Part shown: piece by piece, positions 54,112 through 61,818 of the stretch | Numbering within the stretch: the stretch's first letter is position 1 | How the letters are laid out: each line of letters opens with the position of its first letter | Assembly: GCA_016521575.1 (NCBI GenBank) | Contig: JAEKDP010000012.1 | Coordinates: 1-64,000 of the forward strand | Source of the DNA: Rhodobacteraceae bacterium F11138 | GTDB taxonomy: Bacteria; Pseudomonadota; Alphaproteobacteria; Rhodobacterales; Rhodobacteraceae | Reading direction: 5' to 3' | DNA: 64,000 bases | Program-made: the position numbers and the translations under genes | The notes under the pieces: generated by a model | Database searches by the model: none | What the model saw: the letters and a program-made list of their open reading frames with translations, nothing else | What the model was told of the DNA's origin: nothing

Positions 54112-54430
54112 ACACGATCCTTGTCCAAGATGCCGCCCCCCGGCATGCCTGGCGCTCTCGATCAGTTCGAACTCTCCGCGCATCCCGCGAGGTGAACGGC
54201 AATATGCGATCCTGAAACAGCGTTTCGGTCCGGTTCAGCCGCTCCTTGAGGTCCACCGCGAAATCGGAATTGAGCTTCTCCTGCTGCCGTACCCCACGCG
54301 CGATTTCGCCGATGGTGATCACGCTCAGAAACAGATCGTCTTCCCTCTGGGCATGCAGCCATGTCGCCAGTTTGGTGTGGCGGTCCGGCCGCCGAGTTGC
54401 TGAGATGACGTTCGTGTCAAGGATATACAT
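54020..54430 (-). pseudogene. vapC: VapC-like PIN-domain toxin, truncated or frameshifted
   Basis: The first 80 codons are a clear PIN-domain start: MYILDTNVISATRRPDRHTK, SVITIGEIARGVRQQEKLNS and a break after FQDRILPFT (about 54191). Conserved acidic D5 and E42 are present. The usual last 45 residues with the final conserved Asp and TRN motif are missing, and the frame continues into sequence belonging to the convergent gene fragment. No antitoxin gene lies upstream; an IS-end scar does. The toxin is probably inactive. Confidence 0.7.
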
Positions 54431-54435
54431 CCGAG

Positions 54436-54463
54436 TGCACCTTGTTACATGGATCGATGAAAT
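54436..54463 (+). mobile_element. IS5-family left-end scar
   Basis: These 28 bases match the left end of the IS at 38360 (TGCACCTTGTT, then CATGGATCGATGAAAT) with one mismatch. They lie six bases before the vapC start. It marks the right border of the decayed segment and suggests a past copy of the IS or deletion at this point. Confidence 0.65.
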
Positions 54464-54488
54464 GCTGCGCGGGTTGAGCCGCTGATGC

Positions 54489-55484
54489 CTATTTATATTC
54501 GATCAACCGTCTCTGTTTGCGGGTCAGACGACGCCAGGCATAGGTCAGTGCCCCTTGGGTTTCAGGAAACTTTCCAAGCAGCAGGAATATGGCCTGGGTC
54601 GGGGGCAGGCCCCGCCGGTGCAGTCGCAGGATTTGCAGCGGGTAGACCAGGGCCCCAAGGAGCGCCCAGGGCGTCGTGAAAACCGCGGCCAGTACAAGCA
54701 GCACGGGAAGACCCAGCCCCCAGGCCAGCGCGCTGGCGAGTTCGCGCACCTTGTGCCGTTCGGGCGTAGCCCCGTACATCGCGGCCCCCTCGGCATAAGT
54801 ATAGCCGGCTCGGCGCGAGCGTTGCCACCATTGCCCGAACCGGGTCATGGCGGCGTCATGCAGGGTCATCTCGGCATCGATGCGCCAGATGCGCCAGCCC
54901 TTCATGCGCATGCGCAGGCACAGTTCCGGTTCTTCCCCGGCGATCAGGTCGGGGTTGTAGCCTGCGACCTGTTGCAATGCATCGCACCGCATCAAGGCAT
55001 CCCCGCCGCAGGCGCGCGCCTCGCCTGTGGGTGTATTCCATTCCGCATCGATCATGCGGTTCCAGACCGAGGCTTCGGGACGGCGTTCGCGGCGACGTCC
55101 GCAGACGACGGCAACATCCGGATGTGCCTGCAGGAAATCCCGGGCGCGCCCAAGCCACTCGGGCTGCAGAATGCAGTCGCCGTCCAGGAATTGCACCAGA
55201 TCCGGGGGAGGGGTCATGGACATCAGATGATCCAGCCCGGCATTGCGTGCGCGGGCTGCGGTAAAAGGTTGCGAGACATCCAACGCAACCACCTCGGCCG
55301 CACGCGCGCGCGCAGCATTCTGGCTGCCATCGGTAGAGCCGCTGTCCACATAGACCACATGCGAAAACCGGCCTTGCAGGCTGTTCAGGCAGGCGATCAG
55401 CCGATCGCCTTCGTTGCGTCCGATCACGACCGCTGCGATGATGGGGAAGCCGCCGCGCGATCCGGTATCCTGTGGCTCACTCAT
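54489..55484 (-). CDS. Glycosyltransferase family 2 with C-terminal membrane segments
   Basis: This 331-aa GT2 enzyme has IIAAVVIGRNEGDRLIACLN, VVYVDSGSTDGSQNAARAR, FTAARARNAGLDHLM, the DxD-type FLDGDCILQPEWL and an acceptor segment NPDLIAGEEPELCLRMRMKG (ED/E-type catalytic acid). Two or three membrane helices lie at 250-300 (LGLPVLLVLAAVFTTPWALL). Related enzymes elongate exopolysaccharide repeats on the inner membrane. It follows a sulfotransferase gene by 9 bp in a minus-strand unit of four genes (54489-58893). Confidence 0.9.
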   Translation of the reverse strand: MSEPQDTGSRGGFPIIAAVVIGRNEGDRLIACLNSLQGRFSHVVYVDSGSTDGSQNAARARAAEVVALDVSQPFTAARARNAGLDHLMSMTPPPDLVQFLDGDCILQPEWLGRARDFLQAHPDVAVVCGRRRERRPEASVWNRMIDAEWNTPTGEARACGGDALMRCDALQQVAGYNPDLIAGEEPELCLRMRMKGWRIWRIDAEMTLHDAAMTRFGQWWQRSRRAGYTYAEGAAMYGATPERHKVRELASALAWGLGLPVLLVLAAVFTTPWALLGALVYPLQILRLHRRGLPPTQAIFLLLGKFPETQGALTYAWRRLTRKQRRLIEYK

Positions 55485-55493
55485 CGGTGCATG

Positions 55494-56336
55494 TCATGCG
55501 GCAAAGGGATAACAAAGATCGAGCGCGGGATGACCCGGAAAGATCCTGGCCAGCAATGCACGGTCTTCCAGAAAGCGTGCTTGCATCCGGGCCATCAGCG
55601 CGGCGGGAATGTCCGGCCGCGTCGTCATTTTGCGTTGGTTGCGCACCCATGACCGTACGGATTTGGGAACCAATGTGCGCCGCAGGCCGCGCGCGACGGG
55701 ATTGTCGATCAAAAGATCCTGCATCGGCAGTCTGCGAATGCGTTCCGAAGATACGTTCTGGGCCGGAAGATCGTGTTTCCAGGCTGCGCTTTCGGGCAGG
55801 CCCAGAAAGGCCGCGATGGCGGCAAACTCCCGGTCGGGGTCTGTCTTGATCTGTTCGAGGCTGGTCAGGTGGATGTTCGTTGCCCCGTAGGTCTTGGCAA
55901 AGGGTGCGATCTGCATGCCATAACATCCGTATTCCACGATCTCCGTGCATTGCGTGAAGGCCTGTTCGGCATCATCGCCCAGCCGGGTCTCGGTCCATTC
56001 GTGGATATAGTGCGATTCAGCCCGTTTCACGGGATTGCGGATCATGTAGACCAAGCGCGGGGCGGCCAGCATGGCCTGCATGCGCTCCAGGGTTTCGGGG
56101 TAGGTCGGCAACTTGGTGTAATGCGTGCTGGCCTCGCCTTTCAGATCTTCTGTGCGGGCGTTCCGGAACAATGACGCGTACCAGTCCGGTCCCTGTGCAT
56201 AGACATCATCGTCGGAAAAGAAATTGGGTTCTTTCGGCGTGGTCATGAATACGCCGTCCTGTGCCGCCAGCTGTGTCGCCAGGGTCGAGGTGCCACATTT
56301 CATCGCACCGATCACCAGGAAATCCGGGCCTTCCAT
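55494..56336 (-). CDS. Sulfotransferase (Sulfotransfer_1 type), protein 7
   Basis: The 280-aa product is the most canonical sulfotransferase in the window. DFLVIGAMKCGTSTLATQLA holds the K-x-G-T-S/T loop, KEPNFFSDDD follows as in heparan sulfate N-/O-sulfotransferases, then EASTHYTKLPTYPETLERM and the 3'-phosphate motif RLVYMIRNPVKRAESHYIHE. It should use PAPS to sulfate a polysaccharide or its lipid-linked precursor. It lies between two GT2 genes with 3-9 bp gaps, so is surely co-transcribed with them. Confidence 0.93.
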   Translation of the reverse strand: MEGPDFLVIGAMKCGTSTLATQLAAQDGVFMTTPKEPNFFSDDDVYAQGPDWYASLFRNARTEDLKGEASTHYTKLPTYPETLERMQAMLAAPRLVYMIRNPVKRAESHYIHEWTETRLGDDAEQAFTQCTEIVEYGCYGMQIAPFAKTYGATNIHLTSLEQIKTDPDREFAAIAAFLGLPESAAWKHDLPAQNVSSERIRRLPMQDLLIDNPVARGLRRTLVPKSVRSWVRNQRKMTTRPDIPAALMARMQARFLEDRALLARIFPGHPALDLCYPFAA

Positions 56337-56339
56337 CTT

Positions 56340-57314
56340 TTATTCTCCGGGTGCGCGGCGTGGCCCGAGCGGGCGCAGCGCGTTGGTCCAGATATCGCGC
56401 GGCTCGGCTTCGATGCGCCGGGGGGCGGGTTTCCCAAGCAATTGCCGCACCTGTGCCATCAAACGCCCTGCAGACCACATCAGATTGGCGAGCCAGGGCC
56501 CGAAAATCCCATAGGCTTGTCGGTAGAATCGTGTGCGGGAGGCATAGAAATAGGGAGGCAGGCGTTTGCGCGCCTGCTCCAGGGCTTTGACGGGTCCCGA
56601 GCCGCCCCGGTAATGCACCATGACCGCTTGTGTGTCCTGTGCGATCGACCATCCGGCACGCCGGGCGCGCAGGCAATATTCTGCATCCTCGAAATAGAGA
56701 AAATAGCCCTCATCCATCGGTCCGATCTGCTTGACCATGCGGGCATTGAGCAGGATGCAGGCGAAGCTGGCCCATTCGATCTGCTCGGGATTCACAGGCG
56801 GCTGCAGGGCCACGACATGGTTTTTCAGGATCCTGGTGACGGGCCCGCTTCCCGCGCCACGGATCAATTCGCTCCAGGGGCTGTGAAAGCGAAAGCAGCT
56901 TACCTGGATGTTGCCATCATCGGTTTCGATCTGCGGCGTGATCATCCCGATATCGGGTTTGGAGCCGGCAGCGGCTTGCAATGCTTTCAGGAAACCCCGC
57001 CGCAGTACGCCATCGGAATTCAGAAGCAGATACCAGTCGGTATCCAGAGCCGACATCCCCATGTTGTGTCCGCCCGAAAACCCGGTGTTCACCCCGGATC
57101 GGATCAGTTCGATCGGTGTGTCTGCGGGCTGCTCTGCGATCCAGGTCGCGATATGCTCGGCCGAGCCATCCCCCGAAGCATTGTCCACCACCACGATCCG
57201 CACCGGAAGATCGCCGATATCTGCCAGAACAGATTGCACACAGGCAATCGTCAGTGCGGCGGTTTTGTAGTTGATGATGGAAACGCCAATGGAGGGGAGC
57301 ATCTGGGTTTGCAC
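56340..57314 (-). CDS. Glycosyltransferase family 2 (rhamnosyltransferase-like)
   Basis: The 324-aa product shows IGVSIINYKTAALTIACVQS, IVVVDNASGDGSAEHIATWI, NTGFSGGHNMGMSALDTDWY and LLLNSDGVL, the N-S-D in place of DxD that is typical of WbbL-type rhamnosyltransferases. The catalytic YFLYFEDAEYCLRARRAGWS follows. The GTG at 57314 has AGGAAA nine bases upstream; an ATG four codons later (57302) is the alternative. Use of dTDP-rhamnose from the rml operon is plausible by family. Confidence 0.88.
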   Translation of the reverse strand: MQTQMLPSIGVSIINYKTAALTIACVQSVLADIGDLPVRIVVVDNASGDGSAEHIATWIAEQPADTPIELIRSGVNTGFSGGHNMGMSALDTDWYLLLNSDGVLRRGFLKALQAAAGSKPDIGMITPQIETDDGNIQVSCFRFHSPWSELIRGAGSGPVTRILKNHVVALQPPVNPEQIEWASFACILLNARMVKQIGPMDEGYFLYFEDAEYCLRARRAGWSIAQDTQAVMVHYRGGSGPVKALEQARKRLPPYFYASRTRFYRQAYGIFGPWLANLMWSAGRLMAQVRQLLGKPAPRRIEAEPRDIWTNALRPLGPRRAPGE

Positions 57315-57420
57315 GGATTTCGGTTTCCTGTTGCGGATATACAGGTTCGTTGCCTGATGTATATGGTGGATACTGGGGCGGGGCGATGGCAATAATCGTC
57401 GCCGGGTGGTTAATTAACCT

Positions 57421-58893
57421 TTACTTGCGGGCATGTCGGGATTTTTGCCGGGTATATTGGTTCTTGCGTGTCGCCGATGCGTCCTTCGGTTTCTCCTGTC
57501 GGGTATAGACGGGGCCAGCCTTGCCGGGCACTTCTGTTGACGCGGCTTCCGGTCCAGTCTCGATCCGGCCCAGTTCAAGTCGCCCCCAAAGCGCCCCGGC
57601 GACCAGCCAGGTGACAGGGGTAAGGCCGGAATTCGGAAGAAGATCGATCAGATTGGCGGCCAAGACCAGGGCCAGAATGGAACTCTCCATACCGATATCA
57701 TAGCGCCGGAGATGTCGGAAAAGCAGGATTATGGGAAAGCATAACAAGCCGAATTGGGACAGATATCCGACCCAGCCGCCCACGCCGAGAGCGGCAATCC
57801 AGAAGCCATCGACAACGGTGATATCCATTCCGGTTACAGGATCGGAAATCCTGGATCGTCCCCAAAGTCCCCAGCCAAACAAGGGACGTTGTTGCGCCTT
57901 GGCAAGCAGCCTGTCTTCATTTTCGACACGAAACATGAAGGAGCTGGCTCTGACAGGGTCGATGGATTCCGCCATTTGTGCGACTTGCCGGATCGGAATA
58001 ACACCGGCAGAGCGGCCGATCGGATAGGTCAGGACCAGGACCGCGACAGCGCAGGCGGTCAGCAATTGCGCACGCACCCCCCAGAGGAGCGCCGCCGGTA
58101 ACAGGAGCAGGGCAATTGCCAAGGCGCCCAGCGATTTGGTCAACACCAGTGTCAGAAAAAGCCAGGCCATTGCGGCCAGGAATTTGCCGCGCGTTTTTTC
58201 TTCTATGCGGGTCAGCCCGGCCGTCGCCAGGGTGGCGCAGCAGAAGAAGAGGGACACGACAAGACCATGACTCAGAAAGACGATCGGTCGCCACCCGCCA
58301 CCGCGATAGTGCTGCGCCCAGCTGTGCGGAAAAAACCCGTAGACCATTCGGTTGAATTGCGGAGACATGCGGACTTCGAACAGCGCCAGAAGCGAATAGC
58401 AGAGCGCTGCCGCGCAGAGAACCTTGAGCAAGAGAGCATGGGTCTCGGGCTTTGCCAGAAACTTGCGTGCCAGCAGCATCGGCAGAAGCATTATGATGAT
58501 GGTAAGTGAATACGAGAGGCCATCATAAAGGCGCATGCCGGGCTGTGTTTTGGGGCCGTAATGAAGCGGGTCGCCATTGGTGGCAACCGTGAACAGCGCC
58601 CCCACGATCAACCCTGCTGTTGCAATCCGGACAAACGGATGCTCCGGCATCAGAGACCGGTTGTCTGTCTTTTGTTTGCTATTCTGGAACAAGGCGATGA
58701 ACAGCACAACGGATAGTGCCGGCACCGAATGCTTGGTCAGGGCCGGCAGCATGGGCAAATCGAACGCGGTTTTTTCCGGCAGCAGCAGAAAACCGACCAG
58801 AACCGCCAGGACAAATGCCAGGGCCGGGGGAAACTTGCGCGCGAAGGCAAGAACGACCAGGGGCCAGGAGAACAGGGCGAGAAGCGGCGGCAT
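57421..58893 (-). CDS. O-antigen polymerase/ligase-like membrane protein (Wzy-type)
   Basis: The 490-aa product has about 11-12 transmembrane helices. A large loop contains SSFMFRVENEDRLLAKAQQR and PLFGWGLWGRSRI, the pattern of the Wzy_C/O-antigen ligase family, where GWG marks the active region. The C-terminus is a basic cytoplasmic tail (QEKPKDASATRKNQYTRQKS). It may polymerise repeat units made by the neighbouring GT2 enzymes. The start at 58893 is uncertain; 58950 is also in frame. It heads the minus-strand unit ending at 54489. No Wzx flippase is visible. Confidence 0.75.
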   Translation of the reverse strand: MPPLLALFSWPLVVLAFARKFPPALAFVLAVLVGFLLLPEKTAFDLPMLPALTKHSVPALSVVLFIALFQNSKQKTDNRSLMPEHPFVRIATAGLIVGALFTVATNGDPLHYGPKTQPGMRLYDGLSYSLTIIIMLLPMLLARKFLAKPETHALLLKVLCAAALCYSLLALFEVRMSPQFNRMVYGFFPHSWAQHYRGGGWRPIVFLSHGLVVSLFFCCATLATAGLTRIEEKTRGKFLAAMAWLFLTLVLTKSLGALAIALLLLPAALLWGVRAQLLTACAVAVLVLTYPIGRSAGVIPIRQVAQMAESIDPVRASSFMFRVENEDRLLAKAQQRPLFGWGLWGRSRISDPVTGMDITVVDGFWIAALGVGGWVGYLSQFGLLCFPIILLFRHLRRYDIGMESSILALVLAANLIDLLPNSGLTPVTWLVAGALWGRLELGRIETGPEAASTEVPGKAGPVYTRQEKPKDASATRKNQYTRQKSRHARK

Positions 58894-59160
58894 TGGCGGT
58901 GATCGGCCTCGGGTTCGGTGGTGAGTTCTGTAGCAGGCGAAGTTTAACATGCTGGACCCCATTGGGGATTCAAGTTCAAGCAAGTTTTCTCAAATTCACC
59001 AAGAGCGCTTTAGCCCCCAGGGTGGGCAACGGTCGGTCTGGTGGGGGGCTGTTAACGGATTTGGCTGATTTTCAGGGTTCTGAATGCGCGCCGCTTCGAC
59101 GCCAAGATCCAGAATGCCGAACCGGTGCTTCTCATTTGACCCCTTTCCGAGGAGAACCCC

Positions 59161-61818
59161 ATGCCTGATACCCTTGCCGATGACGTATTCGGCCTTGGCA
59201 CTTCCGGCGCAGCATCTGCCTTTTTCGTGGTGTCGGTCTCGGGCTTGACCACCAGCCCGACCTATGGCCAGACAGCACAGATCGGTACACCGCTCTATGC
59301 ATCCGCACATCATTTTTCCGATGCCGCCCCTTCATCTGTGACCTGGCAGTGGCACAATAGCACCGGCGAGATCGCCGGTGCGACGAGCGCGGCATACACG
59401 CCGGCCCCGGGTGACAATCTGGAAAACATCTATCCGGAAGCGACTCCGCTCGGACCCTACGCCTCGCAGAATGGGCCGGCCTATACCGTTCGCTTCGCCG
59501 CGCCCATGGTGGCGGGAGTATTGCCCGATGCCAGCTATTCCGTCGGCACCGGGAACAAGACGGTTATGGCGGCCTCCGGTTTCTCGGGTGAAAATCTGAC
59601 CTATGGGCTCCAGACCGATATTCCCGGAGTGACCCTCGACAGCGGTACGGGAATCGTGACCGTTCCGACTTTGGCAGAGGTTAGCGGTACAGTCACGGTC
59701 ACGGCGATCAATAGCGGTGGTACGGCCCAGAGCGCATTCGAAGTCGAGGTGATCGATGATGTGGTGACGGGTCCGCCATTCACGGTCGATGTCGGGGGCT
59801 TGACGGATGGCATCGCACGGATCGGCTCGACGGTGTCAGCGGAAATCATGTGGAACATTCCGGCCGGCGAGATCCTGCGTTACCGTTGGCGGAGCAACGG
59901 AGAGGTGATCCGGGGTGCAAGGTCGCGGACGTATCTGGTGGACGAGGCCTATGATGCGACCAAGCTGTCAGTCACCATCACGACTGTAGAGGATGGCGCG
60001 AAAACCACTGCCCGGTATCCGGTTCAATATGAGGCGCCCGTGGCGGCTGGAAACCTGCCGGCAAAGTCATTTGACACCGGCAGCGGTGCGCAGACGGTCA
60101 ATGCTGCACCAGATTTCACCGGCTCTGGGCTTGCCTACAGCGTTGACAGTGCGATTGCCGGTGTGACCATCGATAGCGGCACCGGTATCGTGACGATCCC
60201 GACTTTGGCGGTAGCCAGCGGTACGGTCACGGTCACGGCCGCCAATAGCGGTGGTGCGGCGCAGAGCACATTCGATGTATCGATCGCACATCCTCAGACC
60301 GTTCCCGACAGGATGCCCGCACCGACGGTCACGGCCGCAGGGCCAACGTCGCTGCAGGTCGATCTGGGAGCGGCCCCACAGGATGGCGGCAGCCCGATCA
60401 CCTCATACGATCTGAGTTGGCGTGAGGAAAACGGGGCCTATGCGGACATCACAGGTGTTTCCGACCCGGCATTTCTGACCGGTCTGCAGGCAGGTGTCGT
60501 TTATCAGATACGAACCCGTGCGGTGAACGCGGTCGGCAGCGGCCAGTGGTCGCCGTCTGAAACCGGCGTGCCGGAAGAAAGCAGCCCGTCTGGCGACCTG
60601 CCGGATATTGTGGCAAATACGGATGATACCGTTGACATCATGGTGGACGAGGGCAGCTTTTCACTCACCGTTTCCGGGTCCGGTCAGGCGCATCATAACG
60701 GCACGCACGGGCCGTTTGCGTCATCCGATCTGGATAGTGGGCCGATCTCGGTCATGGCGCCGGACACCCGCGGTACGGTCGGTGTGGGGAAGAGTCTGGA
60801 AGGTCTTCCCGGGCTCTGGACCCATCAGGCTGGAGACATGCCGGCCATCACCGGAAAATGGTCTCGCAACGGGGTTGATATCCCCGGTGCGACGGGATCC
60901 ACTTATATGGTGAATGAAGCAGACGGAGGCGAAACGATCACTTATGCTGAAACGGCCACGAATTCCGCAGGATCGCGGACGCGTGCCGCAACCGGTATCG
61001 TGATTCCCGTGGCAGCGGTCCCCGAACAGATGGCAGCTCCGACCGTTACTGCGACAGGACCCGACGGCATCAGCGTCTCCCTGGCTGCGGCCCCGAACGA
61101 TGGTGGCAGCGCGATCACGTCCTACGATCTGCGTTGGCGGACGCAAGCCGGATCATGGACGGTCGTCACGGGTATTACCGATCCAGAGGCCATCGGCGGT
61201 CTGGCCGCCTCCACACTTTATAACGTGCAGACGCGGGCGGTGAATATGCTCGGCAATGGTGCATGGTCGACATCGGGCACGGCGGCAACTGCGGAGACGG
61301 GAGGCGGTTCCGTATTTGTGGACACGTTTGATTATGCCGATGGTACTTTGCTGGAAAGCCGGCCGGAATGGTCGGACCAATATTCTCTTGGGGGCAGCGT
61401 TGAGGTGCGGTCGGGGGCTGCGCAACTGGTTTCAGGCGGAACTCAATGGCTTAAATGCAGTAATGTGCTTGCGCCGGATCAGTTTGTGGAGGCGGTCGTC
61501 ACCGAGTCATCTGCTGGTGGAGGCCATACTTTATGTGTGCGGCAGACTGGCCCAGCCAGCTACTACGGGCTTCGATGTAAGGCAGGTGGCGTTTCCCTGG
61601 TGCGGGAGGGTCCAAGCGGCTACACTGAGCTATGGGTCGGTGCTGTCGTACAAGCCGGGGATACGATCCGGCTTGAAGCGGAAGGAACCACTATCCGTTA
61701 TGTTCTGAACGGCATCCTGACCCAGACTGTCACCGACAGCGATGTTACTGCCGGAAGCGCATCTCTCCTTATGGACGGCACGGCAAAAATTGACCAATTT
61801 TCTTGTGGAGAACTGTAG
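59161..61818 (+). CDS. Large modular protein with Ig-like and FN3 domains
   Basis: The 885-aa product has repeated beta-sandwich modules. Two putative-Ig repeats share LPDASYSVGTGNKTV/LPAKSFDTGSGAQTV and VTLDSGTGIVTVPTLAEVSG/VTIDSGTGIVTIPTLAVASG (about 125-200 and 300-375). Two fibronectin III-like repeats share GGSPITSYDLSWR/GGSAITSYDLRWR (about 385-470 and 620-710). The C-terminal domain from DTFDYADGTLLESRPEWSDQ resembles a LamG-like or concanavalin-like module. No signal peptide is seen, so type I or another signal-less route is likely. GAGGAGAACCCC precedes the ATG. It is directly followed by another large surface-like gene. Confidence 0.75.
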   Translation: MPDTLADDVFGLGTSGAASAFFVVSVSGLTTSPTYGQTAQIGTPLYASAHHFSDAAPSSVTWQWHNSTGEIAGATSAAYTPAPGDNLENIYPEATPLGPYASQNGPAYTVRFAAPMVAGVLPDASYSVGTGNKTVMAASGFSGENLTYGLQTDIPGVTLDSGTGIVTVPTLAEVSGTVTVTAINSGGTAQSAFEVEVIDDVVTGPPFTVDVGGLTDGIARIGSTVSAEIMWNIPAGEILRYRWRSNGEVIRGARSRTYLVDEAYDATKLSVTITTVEDGAKTTARYPVQYEAPVAAGNLPAKSFDTGSGAQTVNAAPDFTGSGLAYSVDSAIAGVTIDSGTGIVTIPTLAVASGTVTVTAANSGGAAQSTFDVSIAHPQTVPDRMPAPTVTAAGPTSLQVDLGAAPQDGGSPITSYDLSWREENGAYADITGVSDPAFLTGLQAGVVYQIRTRAVNAVGSGQWSPSETGVPEESSPSGDLPDIVANTDDTVDIMVDEGSFSLTVSGSGQAHHNGTHGPFASSDLDSGPISVMAPDTRGTVGVGKSLEGLPGLWTHQAGDMPAITGKWSRNGVDIPGATGSTYMVNEADGGETITYAETATNSAGSRTRAATGIVIPVAAVPEQMAAPTVTATGPDGISVSLAAAPNDGGSAITSYDLRWRTQAGSWTVVTGITDPEAIGGLAASTLYNVQTRAVNMLGNGAWSTSGTAATAETGGGSVFVDTFDYADGTLLESRPEWSDQYSLGGSVEVRSGAAQLVSGGTQWLKCSNVLAPDQFVEAVVTESSAGGGHTLCVRQTGPASYYGLRCKAGGVSLVREGPSGYTELWVGAVVQAGDTIRLEAEGTTIRYVLNGILTQTVTDSDVTAGSASLLMDGTAKIDQFSCGEL

